A stretch of 64,000 nucleotides of DNA, from assembly GCA_016124575.1 (NCBI GenBank), contig WGNM01000033.1, forward strand, positions 55,999 through 119,998, read 5' to 3'. Each line of letters starts with the position of its first letter. The first letter of the stretch is position 1. The notes under the pieces are model-generated. The model was not told where the DNA came from and searched no databases. It saw only the letters and a list, made by a program, of their open reading frames with translations. Shown here piece after piece: positions 47,349 to 57,030 of the stretch. This DNA comes from Cryomorphaceae bacterium (GTDB lineage Bacteria > Bacteroidota > Bacteroidia > Flavobacteriales_D > Sanyastnellaceae). The translations under genes were made by a program, and so were the position numbers.

Positions 47349-47477
47349 ATGAAAAAAGCACTAATCATCACCGTTTTTGCAGCGGCAATCGCTATGTTCG
47401 CTACATCTTGTACTCCTCAGAAACAAGCTTGCGCGGCGTACAGCAAAGCCGATGTACCAACGCACCTAGATAAGTAA
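47349..47477 (+). CDS. Small lipoprotein (42 aa)
   Basis: The 42-codon frame encodes MKKALIITVFAAAIAMFATS, then CTPQKQACAAYSKADVPTHLDK. The hydrophobic core and ATSC lipobox make it a lipoprotein whose mature part is only 22 residues. From memory, tiny lipoproteins with a C-x-AYS motif are frequent in Bacteroidota, function unknown. Its stop codon touches the stop of the convergent OsmC gene with no base between. Confidence 0.7.
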   Translation: MKKALIITVFAAAIAMFATSCTPQKQACAAYSKADVPTHLDK

Positions 47478-47882
47478 TTATTCTGCAAAAGCTACTTCGA
47501 TGTTTTGATTAACATCGGGGTGCAGGCTAAGTGCAACTGGACAGGTGAGCGCCGCGTGGTGAAGAATATTCTTCTCCTTGTCGGTAAATTGGCCCGTAAT
47601 TTTTAATCGTATATGAATGGCACTAATCTTTCTAGGATTTGATGCCATTTCTTTTTTTACTTCTGACTCCATCGATTCAATAACAAGGTTTCGTGTATCG
47701 GCAGCAATGGCGACTATTGTCATCATGCAATTGGCCAAAGAAACACTCGCTAAATCTGTCGGCGAAAAAGCTTCTCCTTTTCCATGGTTGTCTACTGGAG
47801 CATCAGTTATGATTGAGTTTCCAGAACGCATATGAGTTGATTCATTGCGCAAATTTCCGAGATATTTTACATGATAATCCAT
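47478..47882 (-). CDS. OsmC/Ohr family protein
   Basis: This 134-residue protein belongs to the OsmC/Ohr family of thiol peroxidases that reduce organic hydroperoxides. The two reactive cysteines are present: Cys52 in SLANCMMTIV and Cys114 in LTCPVALSLHPDVN. The family feature FSPTDLASVSLANC is intact. Without a reductant or regulator gene nearby it cannot be assigned to OsmC or Ohr proper. It ends exactly adjacent to the convergent small lipoprotein gene. Confidence 0.9.
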   Translation of the reverse strand: MDYHVKYLGNLRNESTHMRSGNSIITDAPVDNHGKGEAFSPTDLASVSLANCMMTIVAIAADTRNLVIESMESEVKKEMASNPRKISAIHIRLKITGQFTDKEKNILHHAALTCPVALSLHPDVNQNIEVAFAE

Positions 47883-47913
47883 AATTATGTGGGGTCTTCG
47901 TAGGTGATAATTG

Positions 47914-47921
47914 TATCTTTG
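47914..47921 (+). promoter_or_regulatory. Promoter -7 box of the 47930 gene
   Basis: TATCTTTG matches TAnnTTTG exactly and lies eight bases before the ATG at 47930. No TTTG stands 19 bases upstream. The predicted transcript would have almost no leader. Confidence 0.5.
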
Positions 47922-47929
47922 ACATTACT

Positions 47930-48691
47930 ATGCAAATGTACAGGCTTTTCATATTCATCTCCTTGGTCTTTGTCTCAGTCGCCGCTGGGGCACAAGATGA
48001 GCTGTTTGATGGTCCTGTCGTGATCACACGGAATTTGAATTACGGAGGTATTCATCTGCATACAAATGGATTCGGGGCATTTTTCAACTATGGTTGGAAC
48101 AAAGGGGCCTACAAAATGTATATGGTAGGTATCGATGGATTGGTGATGAAGCATGAGAAGGAAGTGAGGTCTTTCAACCCGATTTATGATGATTCGAAGA
48201 GCTATGTGTACGGGAAAACGAACAACTTATATATTTTCCGACCTTCCTTTGGTATCAAGAAAATTCTAACTGAAAAGCTGCGTGCAAGTGGTGTTCAGGT
48301 TGGTTATATAGCTCAAATCGGTCCATCTTTAGGCGTTGCCAAACCCGTTTACTTAGAAATTGGCTACCCAAGTATTCCATACGAATATCTGTCGGTAGAA
48401 AAATATGACCCGACCAAGCATTACTTCGATGATATATATGGAAGAGCATCAGGTTTGAATGGATTAGGGGAGTTGAAATTGTACCCAGGTGCCTTTGCGA
48501 AATTTGCTTTTACCTTCGAATACTCGAATGAGAAATATGGATTGAAAGGAATGGAAGTAGGTGCCGCGGCAGATTTTTATTCACGCCGCGTTCCTATCAT
48601 GGCAGAGAACTTTATCGATAAGAACAAGCAACTGTTCTTCAATTTTTATTTGAACCTCTTCATTGGATCAAAGTTTAACAAAAATGGTTGA
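47930..48691 (+). CDS. Exported beta-barrel-like outer-membrane protein upstream of lipA
   Basis: The 253-residue protein starts with a signal peptide ([22 protein letters not shown]) and then alternates polar and hydrophobic residues with many Tyr, Phe and Gly ([29 protein letters not shown]), ending in an aromatic strand ([14 protein letters not shown]). This suits a small outer-membrane barrel. From memory, similar proteins occur next to lipA in related genomes but have no assigned function. Its end overlaps the lipA start by eight bases, so the two are translationally linked. Confidence 0.7.
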   Translation: MQMYRLFIFISLVFVSVAAGAQDELFDGPVVITRNLNYGGIHLHTNGFGAFFNYGWNKGAYKMYMVGIDGLVMKHEKEVRSFNPIYDDSKSYVYGKTNNLYIFRPSFGIKKILTEKLRASGVQVGYIAQIGPSLGVAKPVYLEIGYPSIPYEYLSVEKYDPTKHYFDDIYGRASGLNGLGELKLYPGAFAKFAFTFEYSNEKYGLKGMEVGAAADFYSRRVPIMAENFIDKNKQLFFNFYLNLFIGSKFNKNG

Positions 48692-49562
48692 TCAACAAGC
48701 TGCGGGATTGCAGCCAATACAACGAGTGCCAAAGCCAAAGTGGTTGCGGGTGAAGCTTCCGACGGGAGAGTCGTACAAGAAGGTGCGCGAAATTGTTTCA
48801 GAGCACAAACTGCATACGATCTGCGAAAGTGGCAATTGTCCGAATATGGGCGAATGCTGGGGAGAGGGAACTGCTACTTTTATGATCCTCGGTAATATTT
48901 GTACCCGTTCATGTGGATTTTGCTCGGTGGCAACCGGGAAACCTCTTGAGGCCGATCCATTCGAGCCCGGTCGCGTTGCTCAATCGGTATCTCTGATGAA
49001 GGTGAAGCACGCTGTTTTAACATCTGTGGATAGAGACGATCTGCAAGATGGTGGGTCTGAAATATGGTCTGCTACAGTTAGAGCAATTCGTCACCAAAGT
49101 CCAACCACTACACTAGAAACACTGATTCCGGATTTCGCTGGAAAATGGGAGAATCTACAACGCATCATTGATGTGGCTCCTGAAATTGTTTCACACAACC
49201 TTGAAACAGTGCGCCGACTTACAAAAGAAGTGCGCATCCAAGCAAAATACGATCGCAGTCTTGAAGTCCTCCTTAGATTGAAAAAGGGCGGGATGAAAAC
49301 CAAGTCTGGAGTGATGCTAGGATTGGGAGAATCTGAAGAAGAAGTTGTAGAAACAATGACCGATTTGAGGTCGGTTGAAGTTGATATCTTGACGCTTGGT
49401 CAGTACCTTCAACCAACACCCAAACACCTGCCTGTTGTTGAGTTTATTACGCCTGAAAAGTTTGAAGAATATAAAGAGATCGGACTGAAAATGGGTTTTA
49501 GATATGTAGAAAGTGGACCGCTTGTTAGGTCTTCTTATCACGCGGAAAAGCACATATTTTGA
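48684..49562 (+). CDS. lipA: Lipoyl synthase
   Basis: LipA (292 aa from the ATG at 48684) is a radical-SAM enzyme that inserts two sulphurs into octanoyl chains on lipoyl domains. The auxiliary cluster cysteines are Cys47, Cys52 and Cys58 ([12 protein letters not shown]). The radical-SAM cluster cysteines are Cys73, Cys77 and Cys80 (CTRSCGFC). The C-terminal Ser of [10 protein letters not shown] also ligates the auxiliary cluster. An upstream in-frame start lies inside the preceding gene and is not used. lipB is not in the window. Confidence 0.97.
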   Translation: MVDQQAAGLQPIQRVPKPKWLRVKLPTGESYKKVREIVSEHKLHTICESGNCPNMGECWGEGTATFMILGNICTRSCGFCSVATGKPLEADPFEPGRVAQSVSLMKVKHAVLTSVDRDDLQDGGSEIWSATVRAIRHQSPTTTLETLIPDFAGKWENLQRIIDVAPEIVSHNLETVRRLTKEVRIQAKYDRSLEVLLRLKKGGMKTKSGVMLGLGESEEEVVETMTDLRSVEVDILTLGQYLQPTPKHLPVVEFITPEKFEEYKEIGLKMGFRYVESGPLVRSSYHAEKHIF

Positions 49563-49676
49563 ACACTTTAGGGGTCAGACATGTTATTTTAGAGAATATA
49601 TGGTCACGAGAGTTGGTCATTAAGTAGTGTTTTGTTGTAAATTGCCCACCGATTGTTTCGAGAAAACTAAGTGAAT

Positions 49677-52600
49677 ATGAGATTGAGAACTTTACTTCTG
49701 GTATCTGGATTACCGCTACTTGCATTTGTAGCAATTACTGTGCTCACTGCTGATACGCAGTTAGCTTCATATCAACCGCGCGATACGAATGTCGCTAAAG
49801 CTGATGCTTTAGGTGCTGCCGAAGTCATGCGCATGATGAAAGGAAACATTGAAACCGGCGAGATTTCAGGAGCTGACCTAGCAGAATTACGCGTGGCGGT
49901 GCAGAAATACAACCGGAGCATGTCTGCTCAAAAATCTGAAGCCATTGGCTGGGATGAATTAGGTCCTGATGATGTCGGCGGCAGAACACGCGCTATTCTC
50001 ATTCTCGATGAGAACAATATTATGGTAGGTGCCGTCTCAGGTGGCCTATGGCGTTCAACAAACGCGGGTAATAACTGGACTCAAATAACGACTTTTCCAA
50101 CCTGTATGATCGGCTCTATTGCTCAAGCGGGCAATGGTGATATATATGTAGGGACAGGGTCGCTGTTTGACGGAGCTGGTGGTTCTGGTGCAAGTGGTTT
50201 TGCCGGACAAGGAGTTTACCGTTCTGCAGATGGTGGTAATACATGGGCAATAGTTCCTGATACAGAACCTGCTGAATTTTCAACAGGTAACTGGACAGCT
50301 GTTGACGCCATTGAAGCAGATCCATTGCGTCCGAATCGTGTATATGTAGGTTCTAATGCTGGATTCGGTTACATTGAAGGCGATACGTATACGTCTGTAA
50401 GTGGCGGCTTGCCATCATCTGATTGTCAAGATATTTACATCGCTGAAGATGGTAGTTACATGCTCGTAGCCTTGGGTAGCGCGCGTGTTTATCGTTCAAC
50501 AGACAATACTTATTCAAGTTTTGAAGGGGAATTTGGTGGTTCTGGAGGGAACCTCCCTCAATCAGGAATTGGACGTGTTCGTCTGGCAATTGCTCCTTCT
50601 GACCCGAATCACGCGTATGCCTTGTACGCAACTACCACTGGTGGTTTCGCGGGTGTCTATCATTCGTCTGATGCCGGACAAACATGGGGTGTTATTTGGC
50701 CAGCAGGAATCGCTAACGTGACGCCGCTGCCACGTAACCAAGGAATCTATGACTTGTGTATCGGTGTTTCTCCTCAAGATCCCCTAATCGCATTTGTAGG
50801 AGGTATCGAATATTGGAAGTGTGGACCGAACTACCAAGCTGAACTTGCAGCGCTTCCTTTTGATATCGCGGGCTTGAACATCGATATGCACGTAGATATG
50901 CATGAAATCGTTTATTCAGATAACGGCGTTATGTGGGTAGGTTGCGATGGTGGAGTCTACAAATCAGAAGATGACGGTGAAACTTACATCGAATGCAACC
51001 GTGGGTACAATGTAACTCAATACTACGGAATTGCGCATACAGCAGGAGTTCCTGTAATAGGTGGTACCCAAGATAATGGTACACACTTGATTCTCAACGA
51101 TGGCACACAAGTAACTCCGCAATCATCGCAAGAAATTTTTGGTGGTGATGGTTTCGACTGCGCATCGTCTCAAGTTACTGCTGGAGAACGCAACGCGGTT
51201 TTCGTTACTTCTCAATACGGAGTACTCACGCGTTATGATGAGAATGGTGGCGGTGGAGCATTTTACGATGATGATATCTCAGAATTGCAGAATGCTGACG
51301 GTGAAATAGGTCAGTTTTACACATTGGTTAATCTTTATGAAGATACAGAAGATGAAAACAGCCAACAATTCATCACCCTGGTAAACCCATACACTGAAAC
51401 AGTTACTGACTCTACTTTCATTCTTGAAACGCAGAATTTGAATGTTTCATTCGAATATACCCTTCCTGAAGGTGTTGAACTTCGCTTTTGGGACGAGCTT
51501 ATCCGCCCTGAGCGCACCTTGTCTGAAGAGTTAACTGCAGACCCTGACTATTTCTGGTTAGATCCACAAGCTCTAACTGATATCATTCAAGACTGTGATA
51601 CGGTGTTTACTCAAATTGGTGAAGAACAAATCATCGATGAAATCATTCCGATCGATAGCTGTTTCTACTTCGAACCTTTAGATGATATCATTTGTGTGAC
51701 GTATGATTACGATACAACATACATCACCCAGCCTATTTTTGACATTGATATTACATGCGTAGATTCTTATTTCTACGCTAGTGATACCCTTTACAATGTG
51801 CGTGAGCGCTTGCTAGTTCAAGATCCTTACACGTCTATGTTCATGATTGGTTTCGCAGGAAGTCAAGGACTTTGGATGACTCGCCAAGCGTTAGATTTCA
51901 ATTCAACACCTAACTGGTTCCGTTTAGGAAATGCTCCAGCTGGTGGTGGTACAAAAGCCATTGAGTTCGTTGTAGGTGATCACCCTGAAGCTGGTGATGT
52001 GGTATTTGTTTCTGGATGGGACGGTACAATATGGCGCGTGTCTGGTTTGTCGCAACTTTGGGACGATGAATCGGCTGTTGACTTGGTGAATAATAGCAAC
52101 GAAAATGCTGTGCCTGATGGTGTTCCAGATGTTTTGACATGGACGCTTATGGCCGACTACGCAAGTGTGGTGACGGGTATCGGTGTTGATCCAAATAACC
52201 CAAATCACATTGTTTGTACTTTGGGTGGTTATGGAACATCGTCTTCAGGTAAAGTAATTGAGTGTAACAACGCGCTTTCTGCGAACCCAACTTTCGGTAA
52301 TATCTGGTTTACAGGATCTAATCCTCTTGCGAAAATGCCTTGTTACGACGTGGTTGTAGATGTTAACAACAATACCGGTAACTGTATCATTGTAGGTACT
52401 GAATACGGTGCTTATGTAACCAACGACGGCGGAGCTACCTGGGTGCCTTCAAACTTAGGCATGGCTGCGAATGCAGACGATATTGCGTGTCCAATTTTTG
52501 ACTTGAAACAACAGTGGAGAGGAAACACACGTTGGAGCAACCCAACCAACTCTGGTGTTGTCTATGCCGGAACGCACGGTCGTGGTATCTTCAGTTCTTC

Positions 52601-52907
52601 AGATCTATCTTTTGTTAACGTAGCTGAACAGCTACCAACAGTGAACGAAAATAGTCTGTTGATATTCCCGAACCCTGTTACGAATGGCACTGCGAATTTG
52701 GAGGTGAATTTGAACGCTCGCGCGGATGTGAGGTTCATGGTTTTCAACATCAAAGGACAAATCGTTCAGCAGTTCACACGTCAAAACTTGGTTGCAGGTA
52801 CGCACATGATCCAAGTGGATGCCTCTGAACTTAGCAACGGAAATTATATCATTACCATGGATGCTGGTGGCAAAATGCTAAACGGCCGATTCATTGTAAT
52901 GCAGTAA
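49677..52907 (+). CDS. Large secreted beta-propeller protein with T9SS type A sorting domain
   Basis: From the ATG at 49677 (a GTG two codons earlier is ignored) the protein has 1076 residues. An N-terminal membrane-spanning signal sequence (LRTLLLVSGLPLLAFVAITV) is followed by a sialidase/sortilin-like propeller with BNR Asp-box repeats (LWRSTNAGNNWTQI, VYRSADGGNTWAIV, VYHSSDAGQTWGVI, VYKSEDDGETYIEC, YVTNDGGATWVPSN). An acidic, Tyr- and Cys-containing insertion (about 545-720) splits the propeller. A T9SS C-terminal domain (IFPNPVTNGTANLEVN, FNIKGQIVQQF, LSNGNYIITM) ends it. No sialidase catalytic set is evident, so a binding or structural surface role is more likely. Confidence 0.85.
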   Translation: MRLRTLLLVSGLPLLAFVAITVLTADTQLASYQPRDTNVAKADALGAAEVMRMMKGNIETGEISGADLAELRVAVQKYNRSMSAQKSEAIGWDELGPDDVGGRTRAILILDENNIMVGAVSGGLWRSTNAGNNWTQITTFPTCMIGSIAQAGNGDIYVGTGSLFDGAGGSGASGFAGQGVYRSADGGNTWAIVPDTEPAEFSTGNWTAVDAIEADPLRPNRVYVGSNAGFGYIEGDTYTSVSGGLPSSDCQDIYIAEDGSYMLVALGSARVYRSTDNTYSSFEGEFGGSGGNLPQSGIGRVRLAIAPSDPNHAYALYATTTGGFAGVYHSSDAGQTWGVIWPAGIANVTPLPRNQGIYDLCIGVSPQDPLIAFVGGIEYWKCGPNYQAELAALPFDIAGLNIDMHVDMHEIVYSDNGVMWVGCDGGVYKSEDDGETYIECNRGYNVTQYYGIAHTAGVPVIGGTQDNGTHLILNDGTQVTPQSSQEIFGGDGFDCASSQVTAGERNAVFVTSQYGVLTRYDENGGGGAFYDDDISELQNADGEIGQFYTLVNLYEDTEDENSQQFITLVNPYTETVTDSTFILETQNLNVSFEYTLPEGVELRFWDELIRPERTLSEELTADPDYFWLDPQALTDIIQDCDTVFTQIGEEQIIDEIIPIDSCFYFEPLDDIICVTYDYDTTYITQPIFDIDITCVDSYFYASDTLYNVRERLLVQDPYTSMFMIGFAGSQGLWMTRQALDFNSTPNWFRLGNAPAGGGTKAIEFVVGDHPEAGDVVFVSGWDGTIWRVSGLSQLWDDESAVDLVNNSNENAVPDGVPDVLTWTLMADYASVVTGIGVDPNNPNHIVCTLGGYGTSSSGKVIECNNALSANPTFGNIWFTGSNPLAKMPCYDVVVDVNNNTGNCIIVGTEYGAYVTNDGGATWVPSNLGMAANADDIACPIFDLKQQWRGNTRWSNPTNSGVVYAGTHGRGIFSSSDLSFVNVAEQLPTVNENSLLIFPNPVTNGTANLEVNLNARADVRFMVFNIKGQIVQQFTRQNLVAGTHMIQVDASELSNGNYIITMDAGGKMLNGRFIVMQ

Positions 52908-52925
52908 TTGAAAATATCTTTTATG

Positions 52926-52956
52926 AAAAAGCCGGCTCAATTGAGCCGGCTTTTTT
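52926..52956. terminator. Perfect-palindrome terminator
   Basis: GCCGGCTCAA (52931-52940) and TTGAGCCGGC (52941-52950) form a perfect 20-base palindrome flanked by AAAAA and TTTTTT. It ends the propeller gene and could act in both directions, 28 bases before gap. Confidence 0.9.
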
Positions 52957-52983
52957 ACTTTCGGCCTGTAAATAGTTTAGCTC

Positions 52984-53976
52984 ATGAGAATTGCGATAAA
53001 TGGATTCGGGAGAATAGGGAGGATGGTTGCGCGCGTGTTAGCCAATGCCGATGATTTAGAGTTGGTTGCCATCAACGATATCCACGATTCTGCATCACTC
53101 GTCCATTTGTTTAAGTACGATTCTGTTCACCGGACGTTCCAAGGGGATGTCGGTTTCAGCAATGGGAAGCTGATGTTCGGAAAACAAGCACCTTTGATTT
53201 TGAACGAAAGGGAAGTTGAAAATTTACCATGGAACAGCCTAGATGTTGATCTGGTACTAGAATGTACAGGTAAGTGCAAGAATGTTGTCTCAGCAAGTAA
53301 ACACATCCAAGCAGGAGCAAAAAGAGTAATTGTTAGTGCGCCGCCTGAAGATGACTCAATGAAAACGATTGTTCTGGGCGTCAACGAACATCTCTTAACT
53401 GCTGAAGATTCGATATTCTCAAATGCTTCGTGCACTACCAATAGTGCCGCCCCCATGATTCAATTGCTCAATGAGCTGTGTGGTATTGAAAGTTGTTACA
53501 TTACAACAGTGCACTCATACACGGGTGATCAGCATCTGCAAGACACACCTCATCGTGATTTAAGGAGAGGACGGGCAGCGGCACTTTCAATAGTACCTAC
53601 TTCAACAGGGGCTGCGAAAGCATTGACGCGAATTTTTCCTGATCTAGCTGATGCTATGGGTGGGTGCGGCGTTCGGGTGCCAGTGCCCGATGGATCACTA
53701 ACCGACATCACGTGCATTGTCAGGAACCCATTGACCGTTGATTTGCTTAATAATGCCTTCCGAGAAGCGGCTGTAATTCGCTACCCGCGGATTGTTCAAT
53801 ATACCGAAGACCCCATTGTTTCTAGCGACATCATCGGGAATCCACATTCATGCATTATCGATGGTTTGCTAACTTCTGTAATCGGGAAGATGGTGAAGAT
53901 CGTTGGGTGGTACGACAACGAAGTGGGCTATTCGAACCGATTGGTGGATATGGCCCGCTATGTTAAGAATCTTTAA
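52984..53976 (+). CDS. gap: Glyceraldehyde-3-phosphate dehydrogenase
   Basis: GAPDH (330 aa) oxidises glyceraldehyde 3-phosphate in glycolysis. INGFGRIGRM starts the Rossmann fold. The catalytic Cys150 lies in SNASCTTNSAAP and His177 in TTVHSYTGDQ. YDNEVGYSNRLVDM ends the catalytic domain. The coenzyme-loop sequence NDIHDSASLVHLFKYDS suggests NAD use. The start lies directly behind a terminator, with TACTTTCG (52956-52963) as a possible imperfect -7 box. Its last 14 bases overlap the convergent lpxH gene. Confidence 0.96.
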   Translation: MRIAINGFGRIGRMVARVLANADDLELVAINDIHDSASLVHLFKYDSVHRTFQGDVGFSNGKLMFGKQAPLILNEREVENLPWNSLDVDLVLECTGKCKNVVSASKHIQAGAKRVIVSAPPEDDSMKTIVLGVNEHLLTAEDSIFSNASCTTNSAAPMIQLLNELCGIESCYITTVHSYTGDQHLQDTPHRDLRRGRAAALSIVPTSTGAAKALTRIFPDLADAMGGCGVRVPVPDGSLTDITCIVRNPLTVDLLNNAFREAAVIRYPRIVQYTEDPIVSSDIIGNPHSCIIDGLLTSVIGKMVKIVGWYDNEVGYSNRLVDMARYVKNL

Positions 53977-54742
53977 GGTGCCCTGTGCGCAACACCTGTC
54001 CGTCAAACCATGCATAGGTGTAATGTTGTATCCAATCACCTAAGTTTACATACCTGCTGCTCGCTGTCAATTGAATATCGAGAGGCAAGTGCCGATGTCC
54101 GAATATGAAGTAGTCGTAATGCTCGCGCACAAGTTGCTCTTTGCAATAGATGACCAGCCATTCGTTGTCTTCTCCTAAGAAAACACGGTCTTTCTCAACG
54201 CTCGCCTTCCTGCTGGTTTTCGACCAAAAATTGGCCAGTCCGATACCGAAGTTCGGGTGAAGTCGGGCAAATAGCCACTGACAAACTTTGCTCTCAAAAA
54301 CCTTCTTGATGAATTTGTATCCGTGATCACCAGGCCCTAGTCCGTCTCCATGACCGATATAAAATCGCTTGCCATTCCAAATGCGTACAATCGGCTCTCG
54401 GTGCACTTTAACTCCTGTTTCTTTCGGTAGGTAATCGAAAATCCACATGTCGTGATTTCCTGTGAAGATATGCACCGGAACCCCGCTATCCGTTAAGCGC
54501 GACAATGCACCAAGAAATCGAGTAAAACCTTTTGGTACTGCATGTTTGTATTCAAACCAAAAATCGAAGAGATCGCCTACAAGGAATATTTCGGCTGCAT
54601 CAATGGATATTTCATCGAGCCATTGGACAAGTTTTTTCTCCCGTTGCAAACTGCTTTGCGGATTTGGAATCCCCAAGTGAAAATCACTTGCGAAATATAT
54701 TTTCTTTCCGTCAGGTAGAATATTGTTCAGCTCAGCAGTCAT
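53963..54742 (-). CDS. lpxH: UDP-2,3-diacylglucosamine diphosphatase, LpxH type
   Basis: This calcineurin-like phosphoesterase cleaves UDP-2,3-diacylglucosamine to lipid X in lipid A synthesis. From the ATG at 54742 it has 259 residues. A TTG two codons earlier is ignored. Metal-binding motifs are ASDFHLG, VGDLFDFWFEY, FTGNHDMW and IGHGDGLGPGD, and the late GHRHLPLD is also present. The region between about residues 120-180 is the family's cap. lpxK lies two genes upstream on the same strand, which supports the lipid A assignment. Its end overlaps gap. Confidence 0.9.
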   Translation of the reverse strand: MTAELNNILPDGKKIYFASDFHLGIPNPQSSLQREKKLVQWLDEISIDAAEIFLVGDLFDFWFEYKHAVPKGFTRFLGALSRLTDSGVPVHIFTGNHDMWIFDYLPKETGVKVHREPIVRIWNGKRFYIGHGDGLGPGDHGYKFIKKVFESKVCQWLFARLHPNFGIGLANFWSKTSRKASVEKDRVFLGEDNEWLVIYCKEQLVREHYDYFIFGHRHLPLDIQLTASSRYVNLGDWIQHYTYAWFDGQVLRTGHLKDS

Positions 54743-54748
54743 ATACAA

Positions 54749-55891
54749 TCAATGGCCAAAGATCGATGCCAATTGAGTTTCCAACATCCCACCTCGCAGG
54801 TGCGTTTGTATTATCTTCCCTTCTTTGTCAATGAGGATGGTATGCGGAATACTTGATATACCGTAGGTTTGACCGGCTGCGTTTTTCCAGCCCAGCAAGT
54901 CGCTCACGTGGTTTTCCCAAATCAAACCGTCTTGCTCAACAGCTTGTTTCCACTTTCCCATGTCTTGGTCGAACGAAACCGAAAAAATTTCAAATCCGTC
55001 TTTGTTGTACTTCTTATAGGCAGCAACAACGGTCGGATTCTCTCTTCTGCAAGGGCCACACCAGGATGCCCAAAAGTCGATCATTACAACCTTGCCACGC
55101 AGGTCGCTCAACTTTCTTTGTTTCCCGTCGAGGTCATTCATCACGATATCTGGAGCTGACATGCCAACAGTAAACGCACCGTTCTTCACCGTGTTCATTT
55201 CTCGCACTTTCCCTTGTTGACCGGCATTTTGAATTTGCGTGTCAACCATTTTGTAATAATACGAATGACCAAAATTGTCTTTCAGTCCGTCTCGAACCTT
55301 TTTGTAAGTCTCAATGTCTTGGTTCATATTCAGTTCAGAGAGCGCCGCCAAGGTAGCTGGTGAACTGATGTTTTCCTCGATAAATGCTAAGCACTTTTCG
55401 CGTTTCGACTTGTTCAAATCTACCTGTTGGCTGAAAGCTTGTGCGCGCTCTTCCTCAGACAACGATGCATTTTGTGTTTGCGCTTTCAGCTTTGTTTGTT
55501 GCTCAACGATCGGACGCATTTCTGTGTAGAACTGCATTAACACATTTGTGTTCGGAGATCCTGTGACTTTGGCCTCTTTGTCGAAGCCTTCCAGGTTCGT
55601 GCACAGTTTCAGATTTTCTGTAGAGTCTGTTATTACCACCAAGGCGTGTTCTTGGTCGATCATCAGACGGTAGAAGTTGAATTCCAAAGGTGTGGTTAAT
55701 TTGAATGCAAATTCCCCACTTGGATCTACAACAGCCGAATCAGTGATGACTGGACGGTTGTTCACAAAACGTTGCAGGTAGACGGTGCTTCCTTCGGCTC
55801 CTTCAATGGTGCCGTATATGTCGCTGTCTGCATTTCCTCCGCATGCAACAAGAATTGCGCACGTGCTGAAAAAGGTAATTATGTTCTTCAT
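54749..55891 (-). CDS. TlpA/ResA-like thioredoxin-fold lipoprotein with DUF4369 domain
   Basis: The 380-residue protein has a lipoprotein signal with Cys17 (AILVACGGN), an N-terminal DUF4369 beta domain (about 24-120), a helical linker with many charged residues (about 125-235) and a C-terminal redoxin domain (about 243-380). The active site WCGPC (Cys278 and Cys281) lies in VVMIDFWASWCGPCRREN, and the cis-Pro region is SSIPHTILIDKEG. It probably reduces or transfers disulphides of periplasmic proteins. Its stop is six bases before the lpxH start on the same strand, suggesting co-transcription. Confidence 0.9.
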   Translation of the reverse strand: MKNIITFFSTCAILVACGGNADSDIYGTIEGAEGSTVYLQRFVNNRPVITDSAVVDPSGEFAFKLTTPLEFNFYRLMIDQEHALVVITDSTENLKLCTNLEGFDKEAKVTGSPNTNVLMQFYTEMRPIVEQQTKLKAQTQNASLSEEERAQAFSQQVDLNKSKREKCLAFIEENISSPATLAALSELNMNQDIETYKKVRDGLKDNFGHSYYYKMVDTQIQNAGQQGKVREMNTVKNGAFTVGMSAPDIVMNDLDGKQRKLSDLRGKVVMIDFWASWCGPCRRENPTVVAAYKKYNKDGFEIFSVSFDQDMGKWKQAVEQDGLIWENHVSDLLGWKNAAGQTYGISSIPHTILIDKEGKIIQTHLRGGMLETQLASIFGH

Positions 55892-55989
55892 AGTTCAGTT
55901 CCGGAATCGTTCCTTTTGCAAATATCCTGAAAATCGAGCACTTAACAGTATCTCACGTGTGAAGTTGGCAATCTTTTGCAGTTTCAGCA

Positions 55990-57000
55990 CTATTCGTACA
56001 ATTTTTCAGAAATAAGTCGCAACAGATTTTCGTGTTGCTCAATGTCTATTTCAATAGGTACAACAACAATTTGAATCGATTCAATGCCTGGAAGTCCTTT
56101 CAAGCGCATGGCATCTTTTTCAGTTGTCACAAGCATCTTTATGCCTGCCTCTAGCATTGTCCCTTTCCATTCAACGACGTCTTTTTCACTAAATGGAGCA
56201 TGGTCGCGGTATGCGCGATGTAGAACTTTACAGCCGAGACGTTCCAAATGCTCAACAAGCGGTTTTGGGTGGGCAATGCCCGTCACCAAAAGTATGTTTT
56301 CATTGATGTCTATTGCAACCGGGCTATCACTGAGAAGGTAAGGAGTCCCATACCTTATGAGGCTATAGAATATAGGTGTTTCGCTTGTTAGTCCAAGTGA
56401 GGTCGTTAAGCTCTCCCTACCAGCGATCAAACGGTCAGCATGTGTAATAATTACGGCATCCACTTGTTTTAGTCGGGTTTTGGAATCTCTGAGTGTTCCT
56501 GTCGGAAGATAAAAGTCGTTGTCAGGCAGTTTGTCGGCGCGCACCAAGGCAATGTTTACGTCGCCTTTCAATCGGCGGTGTTGCAGGGCATCATCAAGTA
56601 TAACTAGGTCGGGATTCTGACTTGATTTGAGTTTTTTTAATCCCTCCAACCTGTCTTCGCACACAGCTACAGATGCCTTCGTTCTGAAGGTGTACAACAG
56701 CGGCTCATCGCCGGATGTTGACCAATGTGCAGATTGATTGAGTTCCACATAACCTGTCGACTTTCGTCCGTAACCCCGACTCAAAATGGCAACCTTATAT
56801 ATCTTTTCTAGGTGCTGCGTCAGAAAGATTGTATGTGGTGTTTTCCCGGTTCCACCGACGGTAATATTTCCAATGATGATGTTTTTTACCGCACCCTTTT
56901 CACTTTTAAACCAGTCCAAATTGTACGCTATGTTTCGCATCCGCACCGTGAGTGCGTACAGCCAAGAGATGGGCAAGAGTATGTATCTTAAAATCTGCAT
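55990..57000 (-). CDS. lpxK: Tetraacyldisaccharide 4'-kinase
   Basis: LpxK (336 aa from the ATG at 57000) phosphorylates the lipid A disaccharide at the inner membrane. The frame continues 109 codons upstream, but that part has no conserved sequence and overlaps the divergent gene, so MQILRYILLPISWLYALTVR, with its membrane-associated helix, is taken as the start. The Walker A motif is VGNITVGGTGKTP-like (NITVGGTGKTP, about 45-55), followed by LSRGYGRK and DGLQH-type DDALQHRRLK. It is divergent from the Nif3-like gene with only 30 bases between. Confidence 0.93.
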   Translation of the reverse strand: MQILRYILLPISWLYALTVRMRNIAYNLDWFKSEKGAVKNIIIGNITVGGTGKTPHTIFLTQHLEKIYKVAILSRGYGRKSTGYVELNQSAHWSTSGDEPLLYTFRTKASVAVCEDRLEGLKKLKSSQNPDLVILDDALQHRRLKGDVNIALVRADKLPDNDFYLPTGTLRDSKTRLKQVDAVIITHADRLIAGRESLTTSLGLTSETPIFYSLIRYGTPYLLSDSPVAIDINENILLVTGIAHPKPLVEHLERLGCKVLHRAYRDHAPFSEKDVVEWKGTMLEAGIKMLVTTEKDAMRLKGLPGIESIQIVVVPIEIDIEQHENLLRLISEKLYE

Positions 57001-57030
57001 GCGTACCTTTAAGGCCGAAAAGTAAGACAA

